Assembly (NCBI RefSeq): GCF_000526415.1
Contig: NZ_JAGA01000003.1
Location: 868,001-932,000 of the forward strand
Direction of reading: 5' to 3'
Source of the DNA: Kallotenue papyrolyticum
GTDB lineage: Bacteria > Chloroflexota > Chloroflexia > Chloroflexales > Kallotenuaceae
Length of the DNA stretch: 64,000 bases
Every line of letters begins with the position of its first letter. Positions within the stretch are counted from its first letter, which is position 1. A model generated the notes under the pieces. It saw only the letters and a program-made list of their open reading frames with translations, was not told the DNA's origin and did not search any database. Made by a program: the position numbers and the translations under genes. Below are positions 52,117-60,510 of the stretch, piece after piece.

Positions 52117-53253
52117 ATGAGCCCGCTAAACTATCACCCTGGTCTGGAGGGCGTCGTCGCCGCCGAGACGCGCTTGAGCCATGTGGACGGAGCGGCCGGA
52201 CGGCTGATCATTGCCGGCTACCCGCTGGAGGAGCTAGCCCCGCGAGCCAGCTTCGAGGAAGTGGTCTTTCTGTTGTGGCAGGATCGATTGCCGACCGCCG
52301 CCGAGCTGGAGCAGTTGCGCCAGACGCTGGCCGCCCGGCGCGCGCTGCCGGAGCTGACACTTACCATCCTGCGCGCTGCTGCCGCGACGCGCCTGCCGGC
52401 CATGGATGCACTGCGCCTGGCGCTCGACAGCCTGGCCGTCACCCTGGGCGACGCCGGGCTCGAGGAGCAGGCGCTGCGACTGGTGGCAGCCGCGCCCACG
52501 ATCGTGGCAACCTACTGGCGGCTACGCCAGGGCCGGTCGCCGGTCGCGCCCGACCCGCGGCTGGGGCATGCCGCCAACTACCTCTTCATGCTCGACGGCA
52601 GCGCGCCCTCGGCGGAGCGCGCCCGCGCGCTGGAGACCTACCTCAACACCGTGGCCGATCATGGCCTCAACGCCTCGACCTTCACCGCGCGCGTGATCAT
52701 CTCCACCGGCTCCGACCTGGTCTCGGCGATCACCGGCGCGATCGGCGCCCTCAAAGGCCCGCTCCACGGCGGCGCGCCCGGTCCGGCGCTGGAAACCGTG
52801 TTTGAGATCGGCACGCCTGAACGCGCCGAGGCAGTGCTACGCGCCAAGCTAGCTGCCGGCGAACGGCTGATGGGCTTCGGCCATCGTGTCTATCGCGTGC
52901 GCGACCCACGCGCCGATGTGCTGCAAGCCGCCGCCGAACGGCTGTATGCCAGCGATGGCGACCGTCGGTTATACGAGCTGGCGCGCCATGTCGAGAGCGT
53001 GGCGCTGGCGCTGCTGGCCGAGCGCAAACCCGAACGCCGCTTGCAGACCAACGTCGAGTTCTACACCGCGCTGCTGCTGCACGGGCTGGGCCTGGATCAA
53101 GAGCTCTTCTCGCCCACCTTCGCCGTGAGTCGCCTCGCCGGCTGGACGGCGCACTGCTTCGAACAGCGCGCCCACAACCGCATCATCCGCCCCGCCTCGG
53201 CCTACATCGGCCCGCAAGATCGCCGCTGGACGCCGCTGGAGGCGCGCGGCTAG
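52117..53253 (+). CDS. gltA: Citrate synthase
   Basis: A 378-residue short-form citrate synthase (archaeal/Bacillus type, possibly 2-methylcitrate synthase). LEGVVAAETRLSHVDGAAGRLIIAGYPLEELA at the start, GPLHGGAPGPAL (His), GFGHRVYRVRDPRA (His, Arg) and TNVEFYTALLLHGLGL (replacing the NVDFYSG with an NVEFYT, still acidic) are visible. It condenses acetyl-CoA with oxaloacetate. Glu in place of the usual catalytic Asp is notable but occurs in paralogues. Confidence 0.9.
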   Translation: MSPLNYHPGLEGVVAAETRLSHVDGAAGRLIIAGYPLEELAPRASFEEVVFLLWQDRLPTAAELEQLRQTLAARRALPELTLTILRAAAATRLPAMDALRLALDSLAVTLGDAGLEEQALRLVAAAPTIVATYWRLRQGRSPVAPDPRLGHAANYLFMLDGSAPSAERARALETYLNTVADHGLNASTFTARVIISTGSDLVSAITGAIGALKGPLHGGAPGPALETVFEIGTPERAEAVLRAKLAAGERLMGFGHRVYRVRDPRADVLQAAAERLYASDGDRRLYELARHVESVALALLAERKPERRLQTNVEFYTALLLHGLGLDQELFSPTFAVSRLAGWTAHCFEQRAHNRIIRPASAYIGPQDRRWTPLEARG

Positions 53254-53330
53254 CCGCAACCGCGCCGACGCCGCTATCTTTTACGCCGGGGAGCAAGGGG
53301 GAGCCAACCGGCTTCCGCCTGAACCCCGGC

Positions 53331-53359
53331 TTGACTTTTGAATGATAATAATTATCATT
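53331..53359 (+). promoter_or_regulatory. Promoter with overlapping Fur box
   Basis: TTGACT (53331-53336) and TATCAT (53353-53358) form a 16-bp-spaced promoter. AATGATAATAATTATCATT at 53341-53359 is a perfect 19-bp palindrome close to the Fur consensus and covers the spacer and -10, the position for repression. Confidence 0.85.
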
Positions 53360-53397
53360 GACACAGCGAACTCACAGAGCAGCAAAGGAAGCAGTCT

Positions 53398-54204
53398 ATG
53401 CCCGGCATCGCCAAACACATCGATACGCACCTTCATGGCGAGCGCACCACACGGGAGCCGCGCCAGGTCGAGCAGCCCACGCCGGGAGCGACGCGCCGCC
53501 AGCGCTTCAGCACCTGGCTGGGAACCTACCTTGGCAGCATGGTCTACGGCGGCCTGGATGGGATCATCACCACCTTCGCCGTCGTGAGCGGCGTCGCCGG
53601 CGCCGACCTGGACTCACGCGTGATCCTGATCCTAGGCATCGGCAACCTGCTGGCCGACGGCTTTTCGATGGGCACCGGCGACTACCTGTCAACCAAGAGC
53701 GAACGCGAATACTACGCCCGCGAAGCGCGACGCCAGGCCAGGGAGATCGAACAGTCGCCCGAAGCGCCGCGCGCCCGGCTACGGGCACTGTACCTCCAGC
53801 ACGGCTACAGCGAGCAGGAGGCCGACGCGCTGGTCGCGGTTCAAACGCGCGACCGCCAGCGCTGGGTCAATGCGCTGCTGATCGAAGAGCTGGGACTGGT
53901 CAGGCAAGAGGTCAATCCGCTCTACAACGCCCTGGCGACCTTTCTCGCGTTCGTGATCGCCGGCGCGGTGCCGCTGCTGATCTACCTGCTCGGCCTGGCG
54001 ATACCGATCGCCGCCGACACCGCCTTTGCCTGGTCGGTCGCGCTCTCGGCGCTGGCCCTGTTTGGCCTGGGCGCGGCCAAAGTCTTCGTAACGCACCTCA
54101 ACCCGCTGCGCAGCGGGCTGGAGATGCTGGCCGTCGGTGGACTAGCGGCGACGGTGGCCTACGTCATCGGCGCGCTGCTCAAGAACATCGGCGTTGCCGG
54201 TTAG
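53398..54204 (+). CDS. VIT1/CCC1-family iron or manganese transporter
   Basis: A 268-residue membrane protein of the VIT family. MVYGGLDGIITTFAVVSGVAGADL is helix 1 with the conserved Asp, LGIGNLLADGFSMGTGDYLSTKSE is helix 2 with the essential Gly/Met/Asp, and three more helices follow. The central cytoplasmic stretch has E and Q residues that bind metal. It should move Fe(II) or Mn(II). Regulation by the overlapping Fur box is likely. Confidence 0.92.
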   Translation: MPGIAKHIDTHLHGERTTREPRQVEQPTPGATRRQRFSTWLGTYLGSMVYGGLDGIITTFAVVSGVAGADLDSRVILILGIGNLLADGFSMGTGDYLSTKSEREYYAREARRQAREIEQSPEAPRARLRALYLQHGYSEQEADALVAVQTRDRQRWVNALLIEELGLVRQEVNPLYNALATFLAFVIAGAVPLLIYLLGLAIPIAADTAFAWSVALSALALFGLGAAKVFVTHLNPLRSGLEMLAVGGLAATVAYVIGALLKNIGVAG

Positions 54205-54238
54205 CGGCAGGCGTTCCATCTACGACCCAACCATGATC

Positions 54239-54281
54239 GGGCGCGCGCCACGGCCAAGTGGCGACGCGCCCGTATCTTTTT
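54239..54281 (+). terminator. Terminator after the VIT gene
   Basis: GGGCGCG-CG-CCAC pairs with GTGG-CGA-CGCGCCC around GGCCAA, followed by GTATCTTTTT. It ends the VIT transcript. Confidence 0.8.
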
Positions 54282-54352
54282 GCAGCGTTCTAGCGTTTTG
54301 TATACAAAGTTAGGATATAATTGCCCATGTCGCTCAACGGTGAGTGAGCGCA

Positions 54353-54541
54353 ATGGAGACGAAGATTATTGCTGCTGCGATCGCCTTTGTCCAACAGCTG
54401 TACGGGGTGGAGAGCTCCTCCCTGGCTGCGCAGATGAGCGCGCTCGCAGCCGATGCCTGGCAGGTCACCGTCTGGATCGGGCCAAGTCTCTTCCAGCGCC
54501 TCGTTGTGACGGCCGACGGCGTGGTCTCTCAGCTAGGCTAA
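54353..54541 (+). CDS. Small hypothetical protein
   Basis: A 62-residue ORF (METKIIAAAIAFVQQLYGVESS...) starting with ATG at 54353; a GTG at 54344 is in frame. It has a helical N-terminus and a strand-rich end, no Cys or clear membrane helix. A TATAAT box at 54316-54321, next to the palindrome TTTGTATACAAA (54297-54308), is suitably placed upstream. I do not recognise it. Confidence 0.5.
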   Translation: METKIIAAAIAFVQQLYGVESSSLAAQMSALAADAWQVTVWIGPSLFQRLVVTADGVVSQLG

Positions 54542-54699
54542 CCGCTACCCCTGATCCGCGCATGGCGGCGGCCACGGGCACGCCGCGCTTGGTGCTGCCC
54601 ACGCCCACCTCTGCCCCAGGCACCCCCTGCACGAACGATCGATGCGGCGCCGCCCAGGCGTGCTATGATACAGCCCAGCATGCCAAAGCGCGGGGCACG

Positions 54700-54849
54700 A
54701 TGATCGACGTTCGCTCGCTCTCCAAACACTACCTTGTCCACGAAAAAGAGCCGGGCCTGCTCGGCTCGCTGCGGTCGTTTGTGCGCCGGCGGCAGCGCGT
54801 GGTCAACGCCGTCGATGCGATCAGCTTCAGCATCGCCGCCGGCGAGTAG
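54700..54849 (+). pseudogene. Truncated ABC-2 transporter ATPase (N-terminal 49 codons)
   Basis: The 49 residues (MIDVRSLSKHYLVHEKEPGL ... VNAVDAISFSIAAGE) match the first strand block of DrrA/viologen-type ABC ATPases and stop at a TAG exactly before the Walker A motif should start. Nothing after it restores the ATPase in any frame. It looks like a gene remnant, probably left by a deletion or insertion at the edge of the RiPP cluster. Confidence 0.75.
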
Positions 54850-55091
54850 AGCCATGCATCTATAAGCACATGGTCAGCACGGTCAAGACGGCCTTGGGAC
54901 TGGTGCCTGCCACGGGCCTGCCAAGGAGAAACGCCGGCGCGACGAATTACTTTGGCGCTGTGCGAGGGTTGCGCTCGCCTGACGCGGGAGCACACCCCCC
55001 CGCTCCGTGAGATCTATCAGCTGGCGCTGCGCGCGGCCTGGATATACTACCTATCCACCAATGACAACACAGCGCCAGGCCGGCGCGATCG
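54850..55091. other. Debris between ATPase remnant and response regulator
   Basis: No believable gene. A frame in phase with the remnant runs for about 80 codons (54850-55090) with WDWCLPRACQGE and ALCEGCARLTREHTPPLREI, which I cannot assign; it lacks its own start and may be decayed coding DNA, perhaps from a mobile element. No terminal inverted repeats were seen. Confidence 0.4.
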
Positions 55092-55787
55092 CTATTCAAC
55101 AAGGCGATAACCAACGCCCGGATGGGTGATCAAATACCGCGGCTTTTTCGGATTGTCTCCCAGCTTCCGGCGCAGCCTGCCAATATAGACCCGCAAATAC
55201 TCCGTCTCGCTGCCGTAGGTTTTGCCCCACACCCGCTGCAGCAGCTCCTCATGGGTTAGAACGCGGCCCGAATTCCGCACCAGCTCATCAAGGAGCGCCC
55301 ACTCTGTGCGGGTAAGCAGCACCTCCTCGCCATTGCGCCGCAGGCAGCGGTTGGTGAAATCGACCTCGACGTGGCCACAACGCCAGATACTTTTCCCTGA
55401 CTGCTGATGGCCGTTCCAGTAGCTCCGCCGCAGCAGAGACTGGACGCGCATGAGCAGCTCCTCAGGGCAACAGGGCTTGAGCATATAGTCATCCGCCCCG
55501 GCCTCAAATGCCTTAAGCTTATGCTCATTGCCGCTAAGGCTGGAGATGACCAGAATAGGAACCATCGAACTCTGGCGAACTTGCTTACAGAAAGTAAATC
55601 CGTCCATTCCCGGCAACAGTAGATCGAGAATGATTAAGTGGGGGAGCATCTCCTCGTGTATAATCAGGGCCTCGGTGCCATTGCCTGCAATGGCAACTTG
55701 ATACCCGGCTTTCTTTAACGTCGTGTTTAGTAACGACTGGACTGCTGGTGAGTCTTCGGCAACGAGGATACGGTATTGTCGCAGCAA
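55092..55787 (-). CDS. OmpR/PhoB-family response regulator (orphan)
   Basis: A 231-residue response regulator. The receiver has Asp12 and the phospho-acceptor Asp55 (ILDLLLPGMDG), conserved Ser/Thr region VISSLSG and Lys in MLKPCCPEELL. The C-terminal winged helix (LTRTEWALLDELVRN... TEYLRVYIGRLRRKLGDNP) is OmpR type, close to KdpE-like. The start is TTG at 55787 with GGAGGAGG just upstream. No histidine kinase is nearby. It lies at the end of the leftward RiPP cluster and may control it. Confidence 0.9.
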   Translation of the reverse strand: MLRQYRILVAEDSPAVQSLLNTTLKKAGYQVAIAGNGTEALIIHEEMLPHLIILDLLLPGMDGFTFCKQVRQSSMVPILVISSLSGNEHKLKAFEAGADDYMLKPCCPEELLMRVQSLLRRSYWNGHQQSGKSIWRCGHVEVDFTNRCLRRNGEEVLLTRTEWALLDELVRNSGRVLTHEELLQRVWGKTYGSETEYLRVYIGRLRRKLGDNPKKPRYLITHPGVGYRLVE

Positions 55788-55941
55788 CTTCCTCCTCCTT
55801 ACACGGAGTTATGCGTTGTTGTACGCTTCTGTGCAAGTTATGAGAACTGCGACTACGTCGCTTGTATTCACAGCCATCCACATGCGCGGGGCTGAGCATT
55901 GGGTCACTTGTATGTAGGGGGGTGTGGAGGGCACTACCGTA

Positions 55942-57171
55942 CTATGTAGTATTATACCGGGACTTTATCATGTGCGCAAAAGAGAGCAGAATGGCTGCGG
56001 CCCGCTCCATACCACCACAGCGCGCAAAGCGCTCCTGGAGCGCCAGCGCCCTCTGACGGTAGCCCGGCTCGACAAGAACCTTACGCAGCGCCGCCGTGAG
56101 CACCGCAGCGCTGAGATGCTGCGGTGGAATAGCAAGCCCTACGCCAAGTGCCATGACGCGCTCTGCATGAATAAACTGATCCGCAGCAGCGGGTGTAACA
56201 ACCTGCGGAACAGCAGCACATACAGCGGCATGCGTCGTTGCCATACCACCGTGGTGCACAATAGCCGCCGATAGCGGCAGAAGATGCCCGTAATCGAGCC
56301 ACTCTTCCCAGCGAATGTACGCGGGCAGCGGCTCGCACAGGCGACGTTTATCTGCTGAGCCAGCGACAATACCATAGCCCCCGACAGCGCCAATCGCCTC
56401 GATGATCAGCCGTAGGGTGCTGGCAGGCGGGCCGTACGTTGTGCTCTGGGTGACAATCACCAGCGGGCAATCGTACGGCAGCTCCGTCAGCCATGTAGGC
56501 GGCGGCGAAGCTGGATAGCGCCGGTGTCCACCAACAAATTGGGCGCCGGGAGACTGCCGTGGATTGTACGAGACGAACCAATCCTCCGGAAAAAAGACCA
56601 GGTGCAGATCCGGCGCCATAAACGGGAAGGCGGGATCGGGCACTTCTGCCACCGGCGCGAGCTTCAAATCCCGACGGAGAGCATTAAGCCGCCGATACCA
56701 GTCAGCAATCACCCCGGTTGTCTCCGGCATCGAGCGCAGAACCAAATACGGCCCAGGGTAGCCACAGGCAGCCAGCGGCACATCCATCGCCTCAGCAGCC
56801 AGCGCTGCCGCCAGCACCATTGGATCGGCAACAAGAACATCGGGCTGCCACTGCTGTATCACCGCACAGTGAGCCTGACATGCGGCGGCAACCTGATCCT
56901 CCTGTGTCCATGTATCAATCGTGCGCTGGAGCTCGGCGGCATAGAGCAGAGCAGTTGTCTCCGCCGGCGGCAGGCCATCTTGAGGCGGCTGGAACGCTAC
57001 CGGCACAGCCTCGAAAGGAATCCCTGCTGCGGCCAGGCGCTCGGCCACGGCGGGACCGCTCAGCCAGAGCACCGCGTGACCAAGCTCCAGCAGGCGACCT
57101 GCCGTCGGCAGGAGGCCACCCCAGTCAAGATGACCAGGCAAGGCTGCTGTCGAGATGAGAAACCGCGCCAT
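55942..57171 (-). CDS. GT-B glycosyltransferase, MGT/GT1 family
   Basis: A 409-residue GT1-like enzyme. The N-terminus MARFLISTAALPGHLDWGGLL is the acceptor-side domain; AIVHHGGMATTHAAVCAAVPQVVTP (with AADQFIHAERV) is the nucleotide-sugar site, although the usual HHGGTGTT is HHGGMATT. It is clearly paralogous to the N-terminal half of the GT-MT fusion. TTAGGAGGA overlaps the permease stop, so translation is coupled. Probable role: adding a sugar to the RiPP product. Confidence 0.9.
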   Translation of the reverse strand: MARFLISTAALPGHLDWGGLLPTAGRLLELGHAVLWLSGPAVAERLAAAGIPFEAVPVAFQPPQDGLPPAETTALLYAAELQRTIDTWTQEDQVAAACQAHCAVIQQWQPDVLVADPMVLAAALAAEAMDVPLAACGYPGPYLVLRSMPETTGVIADWYRRLNALRRDLKLAPVAEVPDPAFPFMAPDLHLVFFPEDWFVSYNPRQSPGAQFVGGHRRYPASPPPTWLTELPYDCPLVIVTQSTTYGPPASTLRLIIEAIGAVGGYGIVAGSADKRRLCEPLPAYIRWEEWLDYGHLLPLSAAIVHHGGMATTHAAVCAAVPQVVTPAAADQFIHAERVMALGVGLAIPPQHLSAAVLTAALRKVLVEPGYRQRALALQERFARCGGMERAAAILLSFAHMIKSRYNTT

Positions 57172-57176
57172 TCCTC

Positions 57177-57911
57177 CTAATCCCAACGAAAGAATCGCGC
57201 CGCAATCAGAAGACTTACGCCAATGAACGCCAGCAGAACGAGCACACTTTCCCAGGCGATTGTACCGGCAGCCGGCAGCCAGAAGCCGGTAACAAGCCGC
57301 ATCATATGCTCAATGGGGAGCCATTTCGCGATCGTTTGCACGGTAGGAGAAGCGTCGGGACTGCTGGCAACAAACAGCGCGAACATCATCCCGCCGAAAA
57401 GGATCGTGCTGGCAACCTGCAGCCCACGTACAGTGGTGATGATGCTGCTCAGGAACGAACCGATCGCAATAAAGGCCAGCGTGCCGAGCAGAAAGGCAAC
57501 CGCAACACCGAGCGGCTGAACCGGTGGGGCGATCCGCAACATCGTCAGCCCAACGATCACCAACAGCAGCCCGCCGAGAACAACCATGACCGTCCCCACC
57601 AGCGCCTGAGCAACCAGATAGAGCAGCGGCGAGAGCGGCGTCACGCGTAGGCGGCGCAACATGCCGCGCTCACGGTAGGTCACGAGCGTAATGGGAAATC
57701 CCATCAGGCCGAAAACCATTGGGCTAATGCCCAAAAAAGAGAGCACCCGCGCTGTGGCAACCTGTTGATCGGCCTGCTGCAGCCCAAGCAGCAGGGCCAT
57801 CAGCGAGGGAAAGAGCAAAATAAAGATAAAGCCGATTGGCTCTCGCAGCATAAGCTTCCATTCCACACTGACAATCTTTGTTAGGCTGCGCATCAGTCGT
57901 TTGGCGGACAT
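57177..57911 (-). CDS. ABC-2 type transporter permease
   Basis: A 244-residue permease with six helices, starting MSAKRLMRSLTKIVSVEWKL and containing FILLFPSLMALLLGL and ERGMLRRLRVTPLSPLLYLVAQAL, typical of ABC-2 exporters (DrrB-like). The ATG at 57911 has GGAAGGAGTGC upstream. It probably pairs with the ATPase to export or self-protect against the peptide. A decayed copy of its 5' end lies just upstream. Confidence 0.88.
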   Translation of the reverse strand: MSAKRLMRSLTKIVSVEWKLMLREPIGFIFILLFPSLMALLLGLQQADQQVATARVLSFLGISPMVFGLMGFPITLVTYRERGMLRRLRVTPLSPLLYLVAQALVGTVMVVLGGLLLVIVGLTMLRIAPPVQPLGVAVAFLLGTLAFIAIGSFLSSIITTVRGLQVASTILFGGMMFALFVASSPDASPTVQTIAKWLPIEHMMRLVTGFWLPAAGTIAWESVLVLLAFIGVSLLIAARFFRWD

Positions 57912-57932
57912 AGCTGCACTCCTTCCTATACT

Positions 57933-57969
57933 ACTCCACGCTGACGATCTTTCGTTAAGCTGCCCATCA
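57933..57969 (-). pseudogene. Frameshifted duplicate of the permease 5' end
   Basis: 37 bp here match 36 bp at 57860-57895 inside the permease (residues MRSLTKIVSVE) at about 31 positions with one extra base. Read leftward it has its own AAGGAGGTG and ATG, then goes out of frame and stops after 13 codons. It may be what remains of a second permease gene lost by recombination. Confidence 0.6.
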
Positions 57970-57978
57970 ACACCTCCT

Positions 57979-58890
57979 TCACTCGCGCATGGCATGGCCA
58001 GTCAGCTTCAGAAAGACATCCTCCAGCGTTGCCTGCTGGCTGCGCAGATCGGCCGGCACAATATCGTGAGATGCCAGCACCCCGGCGACTTGCGCCATCA
58101 CCGGCCCTGAGCCATAGACAGCAACCTCGTCGCCCTGGCGTAGCACACGACTGACATGCGGTAGCTGCTCAAGCATAGCCAGGTTTATCTCTTTTGGCAG
58201 CGTAAAGCGAACACAGGTCTCTTGATCGAGACTGGCGATGAGCCGCTGCGGCGTATCGAGAGCGATCAGCCGGCCATGGTCAATAATCGCTAGCCGATCA
58301 CAGAGCCGCTCAGCCTCCTCCATAAAATGAGTCACCAGGATCACCGTAGTACCACGGCGGCGGATATCGCTGATGAGTTCCCAGGTGGCACGGCGCGCCT
58401 GCGGGTCGAGCCCGGTTGTAAGCTCATCCAGGAAGACCACAGCAGGGTTATTGATCAGGCTCAGCGCAATGAAGAGCCGCTGCTTCTGCCCACCCGAAAG
58501 GGTTGCAAAGGCGCTATTGCGCTTCTCCTCCAGGCCCCACTGCTTCAAGAGCGCTGCCGGATCGGCAGGCTGATCATAGAACGAGGCAAACAAATCCAGT
58601 GCCTCCCACACCTTGATGCGATCGGGCAGAGCCGCTTGTTGGAGCTGTACCCCGAGGCGCTGGCGCAGCGCTTTGCTCTGGCGTTGCGGGTCCATCCCAA
58701 GCACACGAATGACACCGGCTGTCGGCGTACGAAGCCCGACAATGCATTCGATCGTTGTCGTCTTGCCGGCTCCGTTAGGACCAACAATGCCGAAGATCTC
58801 TCCGGCACACACCGTAAATGAGATATCCTCGACGGCAACCGTCGAGCCGTAGGTTTTCCGCAGATGCTCAACCTCAACAATTGTGTCCAT
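57979..58890 (-). CDS. ABC-2 type transporter ATPase
   Basis: A 303-residue DrrA-type ATPase. Walker A GPNGAGKTTT (37-46), signature LSGGQKQRLFIALSL, Walker B VVFLDELTTGLDP (Leu instead of the usual Pro) and H-loop VTHFMEEAERL; a C-terminal domain of about 80 residues as in DrrA/CcmA. ATG 58890 has AAGGGAG upstream; a GTG at 58896 is possible. Forms an exporter with the permease. Confidence 0.93.
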   Translation of the reverse strand: MDTIVEVEHLRKTYGSTVAVEDISFTVCAGEIFGIVGPNGAGKTTTIECIVGLRTPTAGVIRVLGMDPQRQSKALRQRLGVQLQQAALPDRIKVWEALDLFASFYDQPADPAALLKQWGLEEKRNSAFATLSGGQKQRLFIALSLINNPAVVFLDELTTGLDPQARRATWELISDIRRRGTTVILVTHFMEEAERLCDRLAIIDHGRLIALDTPQRLIASLDQETCVRFTLPKEINLAMLEQLPHVSRVLRQGDEVAVYGSGPVMAQVAGVLASHDIVPADLRSQQATLEDVFLKLTGHAMRE

Positions 58891-58910
58891 ATTCACTCCC
58901 TTCAGCTGGC

Positions 58911-59870
58911 TTATGCTTGTACGGATGACAGCTCGTGCTGCTGCAGGATGTTGCCGAGCAGGTAAGCGGAGAAAATCTCCTCCTGGATGGAGATATTGAA
59001 GCGATTATGGAGCATGTGGAACAGATTATGCCCAACGATCTCGGCCACCACCGGATGCACTGCCCGGCGCTCTGCGGGGGGAATGCGCGAGATGATCTCA
59101 ACAGCACCACGTAGGAGCCTGCCGACCAGCTCGGCGCCGGAGTTGCCAAAGGCCGCCACCATCGCTTTATCGTCGGGCTCACTGAAAATCAGCCTTCGCA
59201 AGCGCGCCCCGACTTGCTGATAGCGCTGCTCAAAAATCTGTTCCCACTCCCTATCCACCTCGAAGACATCCATCCAACGCTCCTTCATGCGATCACAGAA
59301 GCGCGTAAGCACTGGCGCCGGAAGCTCGGTTGCGCGCAGAATCATGCCGGCGACGACAATGGACCACTGGAAGCGCAGTTGGTGGCTTCGGAAGGTTGCG
59401 ATGGCGTCAAGACAGGCCATACTACAGAGATCCTCGAACTCACGCTGAAGCGGCGTGAGCTGCTCATCGAGAAACTGCTGATCGTCAACAATTTCAATAT
59501 CGTAGGTGTAGGCGTGATGGAGTGGCTCGTGGCCCCAGAATTTATGGTACAGCCGCTCTCCAAGAGGCGGATACTCTCCCTGCTCGGGTGGCGGCGGAAA
59601 GTGTTCCCGGAGAAAAGCAGGCAGCGTCTCCTCAATCATCGGCCGGATCTCACGCTCAAGCGCCTCCGGCTCGCCAAGGAAGCGCATATCGACATGGACA
59701 CCCCCCTCAGAGTAGCGCCGGAAAAAGCGTGAGCGGACGGCAGGTGATCCTGCGACGCGTTGGAACAACGGCCGCACATAGCCGAGCAGGATGGTATCGC
59801 CCTCGACGGAGAGGCGCTCTCCAGGCTGAAGACGATGAAAAATGCGGGTCTTAAGCCAGGTTGTCAGCAT
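58911..59870 (-). CDS. Thiopeptide-type/LanB C-terminal (SpaB_C) domain protein 2
   Basis: A 319-residue protein of the SpaB_C (thiopeptide-type bacteriocin biosynthesis) family: WLKTRIFHRL..., VRPLFQRV, FFRRYSEGGVHVDMRFLGEPEALE is the characteristic RY-x-GG-x-H-x-R-like strand and the C-terminal helical part (HPVVAEIVGHNLFHMLHNRF) the typical end. In split LanB systems this domain eliminates glutamate from glutamylated Ser/Thr, or, in TbtD-like proteins, builds the pyridine ring. Start 59870 has GTGAGGGAGCT. It is about 12 residues longer than the other copy. Confidence 0.85.
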   Translation of the reverse strand: MLTTWLKTRIFHRLQPGERLSVEGDTILLGYVRPLFQRVAGSPAVRSRFFRRYSEGGVHVDMRFLGEPEALEREIRPMIEETLPAFLREHFPPPPEQGEYPPLGERLYHKFWGHEPLHHAYTYDIEIVDDQQFLDEQLTPLQREFEDLCSMACLDAIATFRSHQLRFQWSIVVAGMILRATELPAPVLTRFCDRMKERWMDVFEVDREWEQIFEQRYQQVGARLRRLIFSEPDDKAMVAAFGNSGAELVGRLLRGAVEIISRIPPAERRAVHPVVAEIVGHNLFHMLHNRFNISIQEEIFSAYLLGNILQQHELSSVQA

Positions 59871-59877
59871 AGCTCCC

Positions 59878-60510
59878 TCACAAAACGGATCGATGCGGCC
59901 GACGGCAGACCGCAAGGAGGAACATATCGGTGCTATGGTAGGTTTCGCCGCCAATATCCCAGCGCATGGTCTGGAATTGGAGCGAGACCTCGGCAAAGTA
60001 GCGCTCCAGCATGGCCTGGAATGCTTCGCCGCTGTATTCCCGCACATGATGTGGTGGTTGCGGCAGCACGCCGGCGATCGGCGTGCTGCAGAGAAAGATG
60101 CCGTCGGAGCGCAGCCCAGCGCAGACTCGCTCCAGGAAACGCTCGGGCTCAGGCAGATGCTCAATCGTCTCCATCGAGACGATCACATCAACAGGTTGGG
60201 TCAGCTTAAACCGCTGGGCATCGGCGCAGTAGAACCTGGCGTTGGGGTAGGTGCGTCGGCAATACTCGACGACCGAGCGATCGTTGTCGATGCCGATGGC
60301 CTGTTCCGCAACCTGGGCCAGGTAACTTGTTCCGTACCCGCTCCCGCAGGCAATATCAACGACGCATTTCCCCCGGCAGAATTGCGCCGCCCAGTGATAG
60401 CGGGCCCAATGCGGCGCTCCCATGAAGATCATCGGGAAGGAGGGGTTGTGATCGTAGGCCGGGTCGTAGCGCTCCAGTGTAAAAGCCATCGCCGGACCTG
60501 TCTCACGCAT
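59878..60510 (-). CDS. SAM-dependent methyltransferase (class I)
   Basis: A 210-residue class-I methyltransferase. Motif I is VVDIACGSGYGTSYLA, followed by GIDNDRSVVEYCRR and the acceptor-side VIVSMETIEHLPEPERFLERV. It resembles Methyltransf_11/23 enzymes acting on sugars or small molecules. TTAGGAGCAGCT precedes ATG 60510, which overlaps the GT-MT stop by 8 bp. It is 7 bp before the SpaB_C gene 2. The target may be the sugar or peptide. Confidence 0.88.
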   Translation of the reverse strand: MRETGPAMAFTLERYDPAYDHNPSFPMIFMGAPHWARYHWAAQFCRGKCVVDIACGSGYGTSYLAQVAEQAIGIDNDRSVVEYCRRTYPNARFYCADAQRFKLTQPVDVIVSMETIEHLPEPERFLERVCAGLRSDGIFLCSTPIAGVLPQPPHHVREYSGEAFQAMLERYFAEVSLQFQTMRWDIGGETYHSTDMFLLAVCRRPHRSVL

